DNA of 64,000 bases, from positions 1-64,000 of the forward strand of contig CAVOJV010000040.1 of NCBI GenBank assembly GCA_963696325.1. Direction: 5' to 3'. Of this stretch, positions 25,821 to 34,744 are shown piece by piece (positions within the stretch are counted from its first letter, which is position 1; every line of letters starts with the position of its first letter). This stretch comes from CAVOJV01 sp963696325 (GTDB lineage: Bacteria; Pseudomonadota; Gammaproteobacteria; Competibacterales; Competibacteraceae). A program made the position numbers and the translations under genes. The notes under the pieces were generated by a model. That model searched no databases and was not told the DNA's origin. It saw only the letters and a list, made by a program, of their open reading frames with translations.

Positions 25821-27260
25821 ATGCTGGCCTTTGTATACCATGCTTTAGTATGTTTTCGCAGTGCCTTTACCCGGCGGCGCAGTTGGCTGCTGTTCTGCGC
25901 GGTGGTGGTGAGTTTTTTGGCCGCGCCGGAGATGATCGGGGTCACTTCGATGTGCCGGTTTTGGCAGGGCAATGAAGCGATCTATCACCGGTTTTTACAT
26001 TTCTTTCGCTCGAAAGCCTATCATTTTGAAGCCCTGTTAGCGGCGTGGCAGGATTACGTGTGGCGTCAAGCGGTTGCCGTTCAGGTCGCCGGGCGGGCCG
26101 TGTTGTTAGGGGATCATACCTTGGCGGTCAAGGATGGGGGACGGATGCCGGGGGTCGTGTCCCTCCACGACCATTCGGAAACGCAGCATAAGCCTGCGTA
26201 TTTCCGGGGGCAGTGCTGGGGGGCGATCGGGTTGGTGGTCGGGACGTTGGAGGCGTGTTTTTGTTTGCCGTTGGCACTGCGGATTCATCAAGGCTTCCGC
26301 CATTTAGGCCAGGCCGAACCGGGGTCAGGCCCGGACCCGAGCCTGCCCGAGCGGCTCGTGCAGATGGCCCTGCAGTTCACTCTGGGCCAGGATGCCCCAG
26401 CCTTTTTGGTAGTAGACGCTTTTTTCTCCACGGCGGGCGTCTTTCGGCTGGCGCGCTCCGTCTACTCGATGGCCTTGCGGCAACCCTATCTGGTGATCCT
26501 GACCCGGGCCAAGAAAAATTACGTCGCCTATTTCCCGGCAGCGCCCAAGCCTGCCGACCGACCGGGACCTCAACCACGCTATGGCGAGAAAGTCCATCTG
26601 ATGGAGGTGTTTGATCATCCTCAGGGCTTTGACCTCGTGGAGTGCTGCGTCTATGGCCGGCGGGAACTCGTGCGGCTGATGAGCGTCCCCTTACTCTGGA
26701 AACCACTCGGTGATTCCTTGCTGTTTATCTTCGCCGTGACCTCCCGCGGTCCCCTGGTGCTGATGGGTTCTGATCTGGCGCTCTCGCCGGTCACGGCGCT
26801 GGAATTGTATTGTGTCCGGACCCGGATCGAAATTCTCTTTGCCGTCTTGAAAAATCTCCTGGGCGCCTTTCGCTTTCGCTTCTGGACCCCCTACTTGCCA
26901 CGCCACGCCCGGCGTCCGACCCCGAATCGGGCCTTGAAGGCTCCCGCCGCCGAACACCAAGCGACCGTTGCCACCTGTTGGCAGGCTTATGAAGTCTTCG
27001 TGTGCTGCGCCCTGATCGCCCAGGGCTTGTTGCAGCTGATCGCCCTGCGCTTTGGCCCGGAGGTCTGGCAACAGCATCAGTTCTATTTGCGGACGCGCTC
27101 CCGCGCCCTGCCTTCGGAACAAACCGTCCGCCAGGTCCTGGCCGCGCTCCTGCTGCAACAACTCCGCGATCTCCCACCCAGCAGCATCATCGCGCAGATC
27201 CACCGCCTGTTCCACGGCATCGAGGAGGAAGAACCCGCCGATCCCGCCGCGGTCACCTGA
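25821..27260 (+). CDS. IS4-clan transposase with Y-R-E-K signature
   Basis: The 479-residue protein contains LLGDHTLAVKDGGRMPGV (first Asp), FLVVDAFFSTAGVFRLA (second) and YCVRTRIEILFAVLK, an exact Y(2)R(3)E(6)K signature of the IS4 clan. It is uninterrupted and probably functional. I could not find matching terminal repeats between about 25680 and 27310, so the element limits are open. Confidence 0.82.
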   Translation: MLAFVYHALVCFRSAFTRRRSWLLFCAVVVSFLAAPEMIGVTSMCRFWQGNEAIYHRFLHFFRSKAYHFEALLAAWQDYVWRQAVAVQVAGRAVLLGDHTLAVKDGGRMPGVVSLHDHSETQHKPAYFRGQCWGAIGLVVGTLEACFCLPLALRIHQGFRHLGQAEPGSGPDPSLPERLVQMALQFTLGQDAPAFLVVDAFFSTAGVFRLARSVYSMALRQPYLVILTRAKKNYVAYFPAAPKPADRPGPQPRYGEKVHLMEVFDHPQGFDLVECCVYGRRELVRLMSVPLLWKPLGDSLLFIFAVTSRGPLVLMGSDLALSPVTALELYCVRTRIEILFAVLKNLLGAFRFRFWTPYLPRHARRPTPNRALKAPAAEHQATVATCWQAYEVFVCCALIAQGLLQLIALRFGPEVWQQHQFYLRTRSRALPSEQTVRQVLAALLLQQLRDLPPSSIIAQIHRLFHGIEEEEPADPAAVT

Positions 27261-27471
27261 ATCATCGCTCCAATCATCAGGTTAGAGGACATTTGACCGG
27301 CTGATTCCATGATCAGCCACGGGCCATCTTGTCTGACAATCAGACCGGGAAGTTGCGACTGAGGAGATAAGTCATGGCAGCCTTGGCTGACGATATTCGG
27401 TTAGAATACCCCATCGAGTCTCCCATCCCCACCCTGGAATCATCCCCCGGCATGCCTATAGTCTCGCTAAT

Positions 27472-29004
27472 TAATTCTACTTTTTCATATTTATCTGATT
27501 GATTTTTATTAATAAGTAAGGATAATGCACGCTTTGTCAAAATACAAGGCACTGCAAGGTAGAACATGATAGGTACTGCTCTGGAGGTAGTTAAAACAAC
27601 TACTGCCGACAGCGATGTGGGGCTGCTGGCGGGGGTTGGGCAGCGGTTGCTTAGCTTTTGTGATCGTTTCGGTAGCCATTTCCGCAGTCGAACTCGAACG
27701 GTAGAAACCGCCGTGAAACATTACCTCCGCGGTCTGTTCCAGGCGAAGACCAAGAATATGGAACGGATGGAAGAGGTGGTCCCCGAGGCGGATCATCAAG
27801 CCCTACACCACATGCTGAGTGAGTCGGCCTGGGAGGAGCGGGTGGTGCTGGACCAAGTGGCACAGGACGCCAATCAGCACTTGGGGGGTCACCCGGATAG
27901 CAGTCTCATCATTGACGAGAGCGGCTGTCCGAAGAAAGGGACGCAGTCGGTAGGGGTGGCGCGACAATGGTGTGGCCAGTTGGGCAAGGTAGAGAACTGC
28001 CAAGTGGGGGTCTTTGCCGCGCTCGGCCGTGGGACAGAGGCCACGCTGATCGATGAACGGTTGTTTTTGCCGGAGCGGTGGACGAAGGACCCGGAGCGCT
28101 GCCAAGCAGCGGGGATACCCGCCGAGCCGCGCGACTTTAAGCGCAAGCACGATTTGGCGTTGGCGATGATTACCCACGCCCGGCAGAACGGGATCGGCTT
28201 TGCCTGGGTGGGCTTTGATGGCCTCTATGGCAGCGATCCGGCGTTGCTGCGGACGCTCGATGACCAAGGCGAGATCTTCGTTGGCGATGTTCACAAAGAC
28301 CAGCGAATCTATCTGGACGATCCCCATCCGATCGTGCCCCCCCCGGCGAGGCCAAGCGGTCGTCCCCCGACCCGCCGCCAAGCGCAAACGGCGGCGGGTC
28401 GATCAGTGGACACAACAGCAACCCGCCGAGGCTTGGCAGCGGGTGAACTTGCGCGACGGCACCAAAGGCCCGTTGCGAGTCGATATCCTGCATCGCCGGG
28501 TGTGGCTGTGGGATGACACAGAACCCCAGGCGCGGCAGTGGCATTTGATCGTCCGTCGGGAAGTGGACACCCCGACCGAGATCAAGTATAGCCTCAGCAA
28601 CGCCCTGGCGGACACGCCGGCCCCCCGATTGGCGTTCATGCAAGGGCAACGCTACTGGATTGAACGGGCCTTGCAGAATGGCAAACAGGACGTGGGGCTG
28701 GGGGACTACCAAGTGCGCAGTTGGCGGGGCTGGCACCATCATATGGCGCTGGTCATGATGGCCATGCTGTTTACCCTGGAAGAGCGGTTGCTCCATCATC
28801 AGACCCGACCCTTGTTGAGTGGTACCGACATCCGAGCGTTGCTGAACCATTGTCTACCCCGGCGGGATACTACCTTGGAGGAGGTCCTGCGACAGATGGA
28901 GGTACGCCATCGAAAACGTCAATCCGCTACCGACTCCGCCCACCGCAGACAGCAGCTTAAGGAGTAGAGTAAGGTTGGATAGGTAATCTGACAAAGTAGA
29001 ATTA
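27472..29004 (+). mobile_element. IS701-family element (about 1.53 kb)
   Basis: The left end TAATTCTACTTTTTCATATT and the right-end complement TAATTCTACTTTGTCAGATT are matching inverted repeats (two differences in 20). The element carries one IS701-type transposase, frameshifted. Target duplication is unclear; TTAA/TTAG at the borders would be 4 bp but imperfect. Confidence 0.75.
27566..28967 (+). pseudogene. IS701-family transposase, frameshifted at a C8 tract
   Basis: The first part (27566 to about 28345) reads SSLIIDESGCPKKGTQSVGV, RQWCGQLGKVENCQVGVFA and FAWVGFDGLYGSDPALL, typical of IS701 transposases. At eight C residues (28337-28344) the frame is lost and the rest of the protein continues one base further on, with YWIERALQNGKQDVGLGDYQ containing the catalytic Glu, to 28967. 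One fewer C gives a full-length protein of about 466 residues. Either a true mutation, slippage, or a homopolymer error. Confidence 0.85.
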
Positions 29005-29264
29005 GTCGGGGGAGATCTGTCCGGCAGGCGATCGGGGCAGGTTAGGGGGCCGGCTTGCGGGCCATCGCCAAAGCGAGGGAGGGTAGGTGTAAAGATTCCT
29101 TCGTAAATGGGGGTGTACGCCGGAACCGCCGATTTTTCCGTCATTAACTAAAGCCAAGTGCTGGCGCGGGTTGTCGCCAAACACCTGTTTTCCGATAGGC
29201 TGGCTTGCAGACTAAATTAACTTAGATTATACCTAAATATAACTTAACCCGTTGGAGGTGCATC

Positions 29265-29522
29265 ATGCACACAACCAATCTGCGCAAAGTCGGCGGCTCG
29301 ATTATGCTGGCCGTCCCGCCCGCGTTCCTTGAACAACTGCACCTGCAAGCCGGCGCGACGGTCGGCCTGGCCATCGATCATGGCTGCCTGGTGGTCAACC
29401 CCAAGCCACGGCCACGTTACACGCTCGCAGAGTTGCTGGCCGTGTCGGACTATTCGCAGCCGCAACCGCCCGAGGAACGGGAATGGGTCGATGCGCCCGC
29501 CGTGGGCGGTGAGCTGCTATGA
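29265..29522 (+). CDS. MazE/PemI-type antitoxin (AbrB fold)
   Basis: The 85-residue protein has the SpoVT/AbrB DNA-binding fold: NLRKVGGSIMLAVPPAFLEQ and LQAGATVGLAIDHGCLVV, followed by an acidic, Pro-rich tail that would wrap the toxin. GTTGGAGGTG precedes the ATG. The upstream AT-rich segment (29210-29250) is a natural site for autoregulation. The stop overlaps the toxin start (ATGA). Confidence 0.9.
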   Translation: MHTTNLRKVGGSIMLAVPPAFLEQLHLQAGATVGLAIDHGCLVVNPKPRPRYTLAELLAVSDYSQPQPPEEREWVDAPAVGGELL

Positions 29523-29845
29523 AGCGAGGCGACATCTACCTCGTGTCGCTCGATCCGACCGCCGGGCACGAGCAAAGCGGCAGCCGCCCGGTCCTGGTCG
29601 TGTCACCCGTCGAGTTCAATGAGGCCACCAAACTACCGGTGATCCTGCCGATCACCCATGGTGGCGAGTTCGCCCGCCGCCTTGGCTTTGCGGTGCCCGT
29701 GACCGGCATCAAGACCACCGGCGTCGTGCGTTGCGACCAGCCGCGCGTGATCAATCTGGCCGCACGCCATGCCCGCAAGGTGGACAGCCTGCCGGCACCG
29801 ATCATGGACGAAGTGCTGGCGAAGGTCGCCACGCTTTTCGAGTAA
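29519..29845 (+). CDS. MazF/PemK-type endoribonuclease toxin
   Basis: The 108-residue protein begins MKRGDIYLVSLDPTAGHEQS with the family residues GDIY...DP..G.EQ.G.RP, then SRPVLVVSP, PVILPITHGG and TTGVVRCDQPRVINLAAR. These toxins cut mRNA at short motifs. Its start overlaps the antitoxin stop. Full length, so probably active. Confidence 0.93.
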   Translation: MKRGDIYLVSLDPTAGHEQSGSRPVLVVSPVEFNEATKLPVILPITHGGEFARRLGFAVPVTGIKTTGVVRCDQPRVINLAARHARKVDSLPAPIMDEVLAKVATLFE

Positions 29846-29858
29846 GCAAAGCCTGAGC

Positions 29859-30395
29859 ATGAATGCATTGCGTCGACTGGCTGCGAAGATCGATCAGCAC
29901 ATGCAACAGCTTGCTGCCCAAGGGGTTAACGACGCACCTGCCATCATCAATCGCATGATGGGATACGTGCCCGATCTGCACAAGATTTGGGTCGGGACCT
30001 CCGACGATCAACTTATTGCACTGTCCAACGAATTCCCCGGGTTCTACCGCTACGCCCTCATCATGGAAGAGGCGTCCGAAGCCGAACGCAACAAGGCATC
30101 GAGGCCCTATGACGGCATGGCCCAGTTTTCCGAACAGCACAAACAACTGGCGGCTCAACTGCTGACCACAGCGGCAACACTTGAACGCGGCTATCAAGCG
30201 TTTCGTGGAAGCGGCAACCTGCAAGTCTTTCAATCTCAAGTCAACGAGCTGGGCAGGCTTCATCGGAAATGGCTTTCCGATCTGGAAAGCTTCAAAGGCT
30301 CTCTACGTGCGCAAGGCGCAGAACCCAAGGCATTGGAGTACGTGAATGAAGCGTTCGGACGCCTTGCCGAACGCATCAAGACGCTTGCAGGTTGA
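29859..30395 (+). CDS. Protein of unknown function behind the toxin gene
   Basis: This 178-residue, mostly helical, soluble protein has no family I recognise. It starts 13 bases after the toxin stop and is enclosed with the module by the same inverted repeats, so it travels with it. Features: an N-terminal helix LRRLAAKIDQHMQQLAAQG, a central EEASEAERNKASRPYDGMAQ and a C-terminal helical region. It could be a third component of the module or plain cargo. Confidence 0.6.
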   Translation: MNALRRLAAKIDQHMQQLAAQGVNDAPAIINRMMGYVPDLHKIWVGTSDDQLIALSNEFPGFYRYALIMEEASEAERNKASRPYDGMAQFSEQHKQLAAQLLTTAATLERGYQAFRGSGNLQVFQSQVNELGRLHRKWLSDLESFKGSLRAQGAEPKALEYVNEAFGRLAERIKTLAG

Positions 30396-30507
30396 AGGTC
30401 AGGGTTGGTGACGGAATTTTCGGCGGTTCCGGCGTACACCCCCGTTTAAGTTATACGGCAGCACGCCAATCGGATGGAGTAAATTCAGTATAGCCGGGCA
30501 GCGGCAC

Positions 30508-30615
30508 TAGCCACGTGTCAGCTCGGGCCAGGCCAGGGATACCAGCAGCGCCACCAGGGCCGCCAGTAGCAGGACAACCAGCAGGATCACCCTATGGTTG
30601 TTGAGTGGCAAGCGG
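30508..30615 (-). pseudogene. Small transmembrane peptide or gene fragment
   Basis: The frame RLPLNNHRVILLVVLLL, then AALVALLVSLAWPELTRG and a stop encodes one strong membrane helix. No good start codon is seen (a TTG is possible), so it may be the tail of a lost membrane protein. Confidence 0.35.
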
Positions 30616-30746
30616 ACGGAAAGTCGGCATAATGGTGGAGGTAGGTAAATAAACTTGCTGAAAAGCAATTAGTTGCGAAAGTTATGATTTTTGCGACAGG
30701 CCAAACCAGGATCAAATTTGGCTACTTTTCGTGTCGTAAAAGTTAG

Positions 30747-30770
30747 TCGCGAAAGTCCAAACTTTCGCGA
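30747..30770. promoter_or_regulatory. Inverted repeat with TTGCGAAAGT-type motifs
   Basis: TCGCGAAAGT and ACTTTCGCGA form a perfect 10-bp palindrome with a four-base centre. Related words occur just upstream (TTGCGAAAGTTA at about 30672, TTTTTGCGACA at about 30688, TCGTAAAAGTTAG at about 30733). This looks like a cluster of protein-binding sites or recombination cores just before a small ORF. Confidence 0.45.
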
Positions 30771-30782
30771 TTGGGTGTTCTC

Positions 30783-30983
30783 ATGATCGAAATGGCCCTT
30801 TATGAGACGACTGCCGGGGCTTACGCCTACCCGTTAACGACCGACGCCCGGGCTGATGGCATCCAGCATCGATGCCGCCTCGCGGAGCCGGAGCCCGCGT
30901 TATCCTCGCTCAGTCAGCGCGAGCAAAGAGCCATCCTCAGGGAAAAGATGGGGTTGCCGCCGTCATATGATCCGCGCCGGTGA
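30783..30983 (+). CDS. Small hypothetical protein
   Basis: This 66-residue frame starts MIEMALYETTAGAYAYPLTT and ends MGLPPSYDPRR. It lies directly after the 30747 palindrome. No strong ribosome site and no recognised domain. The reading frame is plausible but unproven. Confidence 0.35.
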   Translation: MIEMALYETTAGAYAYPLTTDARADGIQHRCRLAEPEPALSSLSQREQRAILREKMGLPPSYDPRR

Positions 30984-31115
30984 GCGCTGAATCGCTCTGT
31001 CCAGCAAACTGGACGCCTTAGCGTTATTGATAGTTCCGCTGCTACTCTAACTCCTACACCTAGCTTACGAGCGAGCGGGAATTGCGGTTGATTGCCGCTA
31101 ATTTCTCCGTCTGCA

Positions 31116-31997
31116 TTAGGCAGCGATTCGTTGAGTCCATTGGTCGTAGTATTGTCTTAAAACAGCCGGGAATTGATCCACTATTTGTCTCACCCTGGTC
31201 GCAGGGCTTGGCTGAGTCAATTTCCCCGCCATCCGATTGGTGCGGCAAGCCACGATGGCGGCATCCTTCGGTTCAAGACCCGCATACACTAATGCCGAGA
31301 CTAAACCGGTGATGGTATCGCCGGTCCCGCCGATCGGTTCCAGGGTCGGAATATTGGGTTCATCGATGGTAGCGAGGATTTGTCCCTCGGTGGCGATATA
31401 GTCTATCTTTCCTTTCACCAGCAGGAGCCGTGCCGCACTCTTGAGGTTGAAAGCCGCTAGGATTTGGTTGGGGATGGCAGTGGCGTCAGCGGCAAAGAGA
31501 TGGTGCGAGATATAGGCTGGATGAGTGGCTTCGGGATCAGCCAGAAACGCGATCTCCGAAGAATCCGGCGTAAAAATATCAAATTCCTGTGCCAATCCGG
31601 CTCCCTTAGCGGCATACATGCCACCCGCATCCGCAATCAGAATCGGTCTTTTGGGAATTTGCTTGATGGCCTCACACAGCTGCTTCAGCAACCCCATAAT
31701 CGGCAGGCAGTAATGCAGCGTTAGCACCTTAGGAGAGAGTTCAGCGATATGCCGAATGAGGTATTGGAACATCTCGCGGGTCCCTTGACCTTCGCCGATA
31801 TCGCCAGCAATCAACACCTGGGGCGGCGGCAGCCCGAGATAGGTAGTGACCGCCAGCGCCGCGCTGATCATTGCCCCTGTGCCCTGAGTCCGGGAGAATT
31901 GCCGTCCTTCCGCGACCAGATAATCACCGACCTGTTTGACTGGACCCACGGTTAAAGGCATCTCTTGATTCGGAACGGTACCGAAAAGCAGCATCAT
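31116..31997 (-). CDS. Kinase-fold protein related to NAD(P)H-hydrate dehydratase
   Basis: The 293-residue protein has the ribokinase-like fold of the YjeF C-terminal family. Motifs seen are TPDSSEIAFLAD (TP..E.A.L), LLLVKGKIDYIATEG and the phosphate-binding GGTGDTITGLVSALV with the catalytic-type GTGD. Its start overlaps the end of the YedE fusion gene by four bases, so it is translationally coupled to it. Conserved linkage with YedE-type selenium genes suggests a job in the same process; the actual substrate is not known. Confidence 0.75.
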   Translation of the reverse strand: MMLLFGTVPNQEMPLTVGPVKQVGDYLVAEGRQFSRTQGTGAMISAALAVTTYLGLPPPQVLIAGDIGEGQGTREMFQYLIRHIAELSPKVLTLHYCLPIMGLLKQLCEAIKQIPKRPILIADAGGMYAAKGAGLAQEFDIFTPDSSEIAFLADPEATHPAYISHHLFAADATAIPNQILAAFNLKSAARLLLVKGKIDYIATEGQILATIDEPNIPTLEPIGGTGDTITGLVSALVYAGLEPKDAAIVACRTNRMAGKLTQPSPATRVRQIVDQFPAVLRQYYDQWTQRIAA

Positions 31998-33631
31998 GAC
32001 GGTTCTCCTCGACTATTACTCAGCGCCTCTTCATAGGCTCGTTGCAGCATCCTGGCACAGAGGGTATAGCCCAGGTCGTGTGGATGAGGTGCGCGGCTGA
32101 GGAGCTTGTCCACCATCTCGGCATGCAGGTAAGGAATATCAGGACAACCGCCCCCCGAAATGTTAACGATAAGACCGCTGTTTTTCTCAAAGGAGAGCTT
32201 CATGTTGCCTGCCTTTACCATGATCCAGTTGCCAAAATCCGTCACTTTCACGATTTCGCACAGCCTGGAAAGCCTTTTGCTGAGGGGCAGGATCTGGACG
32301 TACGGCAGGTGCATTTCCTGCATCTGTCTTTCGATGCCCGGTGCTTCCACCAGGTTGATTTCCAGTGCTAAGTCACAACCCATCCGCATTGCTGGCGGCG
32401 GGGCGACGAGTTTCACCTCATATCCGGCCGTCTTCAGGGCCTTTTCTGCTTTCATGGCAGACGAGACATCCTGGAAGGTGATGATACTATCACCGCCAAA
32501 GGCGGCCTGCGGCCGCTTGTTTCTGTCTCGCCGGGTCTTGTCCAGCAGGGTCGCACCAACGGCGAGGCAGAAGACCAAGCCGACCACAACGGCCACCGGG
32601 CCCCACGTTCCCAGACCGCTGGGGCTGGAAGCCAGGGGAAGGTTATGGGCGATAGCCGCACCCGCAAGATAGCCCAGAACGGTAACAGCGGCGTCAGTAT
32701 CCCCCTCACCACTGCGGATCAAATTCCGCAGGGGACAGCCATCCAGCAAAGTACCGGCCATACCGACCAGTCCCAGACTCAGGAACGTCATCAGGTATTC
32801 CATCCAGTTCGTCATGGGGAGGGCAATAGGTTGGTGGGTAAACCCCCAGTGGTAACCCATCCCCGCGGGGCTGAAGTTGCCGATGGCATAGTTGGTCAAT
32901 AAGGCAGCAAGCAAGAAGGCGGCAACGCCACTGAACAGATGAAAATCTTTAATCAAGAAGAGATCGCGCCACGCTCCGATCGAGCAGAAACGCGTTCGCT
33001 GGAACATGAAACCCACCAGGAGACCCAGTCCGAGACCCAGTAGCCAAGGCATATGTTGAGCGCCAGGCCCCGTCTGACTGAAGGCAATGAAGGCGGGTTG
33101 GGTCACGAGCAGGCACAGCAGAACTATGGCGAGGAGGGGCGTGAAGAAACCGAGCGTGGCCGGTCTGTCGGTGGCGGGACCCAAGGAAAAGCCCCGTTTC
33201 AAGAAAAAGACACCGCCTAGAACCCCAACCACCATGCCAGCGAGCGCCACGATACCATTGAGGTCACCCCCAGCAAGGCGGAGTACGACCCGAATCGGGC
33301 AGCCCAAGAAGACCAGCACGCCGATCATTACCAACATACCCAGCATAAAACGGATAAGAGGCGATGACCCACCCCGCGAGTGCCACTCACCAACGGTGAG
33401 GGCCGTGGCGAAAGCACCCAGCACAAACCCGATGACTTCGGGGCGGATGTACTGTACCAAGTGGTTTTGGTGCAGGTGAAGGGCACCCGCTAGATCCCGC
33501 AGGAAGCACGCTGCACAAATCCCCATGTTGGCCGGATTACCCCAGTTCACCGCGAGCGCTCCCAGCGTGCCAAAGAGCATGCCAGCTAGGATAATCCATC
33601 TCTTTGAAGCAAAAAATTGCTTGAGATTCAT
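31994..33631 (-). CDS. YedE-type selenium/sulfur transporter fused to a DUF3343 carrier-like domain
   Basis: The 545-residue protein has three parts. Residues about 1-360 are a multi-pass YeeE/YedE membrane transporter with conserved cysteine-bearing segments NMGICAACFLRDLAGAL, LGCPIRVVLRLAGGDLNG, TRFCSIGAWRDLFL and LDGCPLRNLIRSGEG. About 385-465 is DUF3343 (IITFQDVSSAMKAEKALKTA, then VAPPPAMRMGCDLALEI), a proposed Se/S carrier. The remainder (about 465-545) has GGGCPDIPYLHAEMVDKLL and LGYTLCARMLQRAYEEAL. The ATG at 33631 follows GAGAGGAG; an upstream extension to 33760 exists but lacks such a site. Co-transcribed with the kinase-fold gene. Confidence 0.85.
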   Translation of the reverse strand: MNLKQFFASKRWIILAGMLFGTLGALAVNWGNPANMGICAACFLRDLAGALHLHQNHLVQYIRPEVIGFVLGAFATALTVGEWHSRGGSSPLIRFMLGMLVMIGVLVFLGCPIRVVLRLAGGDLNGIVALAGMVVGVLGGVFFLKRGFSLGPATDRPATLGFFTPLLAIVLLCLLVTQPAFIAFSQTGPGAQHMPWLLGLGLGLLVGFMFQRTRFCSIGAWRDLFLIKDFHLFSGVAAFLLAALLTNYAIGNFSPAGMGYHWGFTHQPIALPMTNWMEYLMTFLSLGLVGMAGTLLDGCPLRNLIRSGEGDTDAAVTVLGYLAGAAIAHNLPLASSPSGLGTWGPVAVVVGLVFCLAVGATLLDKTRRDRNKRPQAAFGGDSIITFQDVSSAMKAEKALKTAGYEVKLVAPPPAMRMGCDLALEINLVEAPGIERQMQEMHLPYVQILPLSKRLSRLCEIVKVTDFGNWIMVKAGNMKLSFEKNSGLIVNISGGGCPDIPYLHAEMVDKLLSRAPHPHDLGYTLCARMLQRAYEEALSNSRGEPS

Positions 33632-33756
33632 TGCTCCTCTCTCCCCTGCTTGGGTGATGGGATGGCGGCTATTGGCTGGGCGTTCCCAGGCTAGTTCGCC
33701 GGGTAAACGGTCACTCCTGATGGGCTGAGTGACAAGCCTTCGGCGCGGATACTGGC

Positions 33757-34084
33757 TCATGGGCCATCGACGATAAACCGACAGTAACCATCGTGTGAGG
33801 GGATACTGAATCCCCCTGTCCCGCCTGGAGTAAGGGTCTGTTCGCCGGAGGTACCCACGGCGATTCCGGCACCGTCAAAGAACGTGGCGGTGACCTTGAT
33901 GGGATATTTTCCGACATTCACATCAACACACTCAACAGTGCCGCCGTTGTTAGCTATTACCGACGTAAAGAGAAAAGTGTGAAACTCAGGGGGGGCCATT
34001 GGGAGATCCACTATTTCCTGCTAACGGAAACAGTAACAATGCAGCAACGATCATAGTTGAACTGATATTTTTAATGGTTAACAT
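33757..34084 (-). pseudogene. Small secreted protein, frameshifted at a homopolymer
   Basis: The ATG at 34084 follows ACAGGAGAC and begins a signal peptide (MLTIKNISSTMIVAALLLFP, then LAGNSG). At seven consecutive G on the plus strand (33989-33995) the frame runs into a stop, while the mature domain (FHTFLFTSVIANNGGTVECV ... SHDGYCRFIVDGP) continues in the next frame. Deleting one base restores a 108-residue exported protein with two cysteines. The domain is not recognised. It sits upstream of yedE on the same strand. Confidence 0.7.
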
Positions 34085-34356
34085 ATTTTTGTCTCCTGTA
34101 AGTTAAGTTTTGTCCTGCTTGCCTAAACAAAAAAAGCCGCCCTCCCTACGCGACCTCCACGACGGTCACTTTCGGCAGTTCGGCTTTCCGGGAATCCTTT
34201 CAGGATCCGTAACTTTCCGCCCCTACCTTACGATAGGTTTGGCTTTGGCTATAGTCTTTGATCACATGCAGATGGGGTCTCGGTACAAACTCTCGATAAA
34301 CCATCCCAATTTTTCGTATAGCACAAAAAAACCATACTAAATACACTGTATTTTGG

Positions 34357-34650
34357 TCAGGATTTACCCTGGGAGCAGACGGTTCTTTTCAGCTTCTGGC
34401 CCGGTTTGAACGTCACCACCCGCCGAGCCGTCACGGTAATGTCCTCGCCGGTTTTGGGATTGCGTCCCGGCCGTGGTTTTTTCTCCTTCAGTTCATAGTT
34501 GCCGAACCCGGAGAGTTTCACCGCCTGCCCCCTTGCCAGCGAGGCTTTGATTTCCGCGAAGCACTGATCCACCAGGAGCCTGGCAACCGGCTTGTTCATG
34601 CCCAGCCCCTCGATGAGCTTGTTAGCCAAAGCAGCTTTGGTCAACGCCAT
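34357..34650 (-). CDS. ihfA: Integration host factor subunit alpha
   Basis: This 97-residue HU/IHF-family DNA-bending protein has MALTKAALANKLIEGLGMNK, the core VKLSGFGNYELKEKKPRPGR and the DNA-intercalating arm GRNPKTGEDI, followed by ARRVVTFKPGQKLK. The assignment to the alpha subunit rests on MALTKA and the RNPKTGE arm. In chromosomes ihfA usually follows pheT; here it stands alone among mobile DNA. Confidence 0.9.
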   Translation of the reverse strand: MALTKAALANKLIEGLGMNKPVARLLVDQCFAEIKASLARGQAVKLSGFGNYELKEKKPRPGRNPKTGEDITVTARRVVTFKPGQKLKRTVCSQGKS

Positions 34651-34744
34651 GCGTTCAGATTCCTCGCTTCAAGTTGGGTACCAATAGCCCTTATTGGACA
34701 GCTACCGCATCCTGCCCAGGTGAGGTAGGAAAATTCTTACCTGA

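Larger units (their letters stand above)
29103..30449. repeat. 1.35-kb cassette bounded by 41-bp inverted repeats
   Basis: The left repeat 29103-29143 and the right repeat 30409-30449 are complements with about five differences and share the core GGGGGTGTACGCCGGAACCG. Inside are three genes on the plus strand only: an AbrB-type antitoxin, a MazF/PemK toxin and a 178-residue protein of unknown role. The right repeat starts 13 bases after the last stop codon. No transposase is inside, so the unit looks like a passenger-only element moved by a transposase in trans. Confidence 0.75.
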
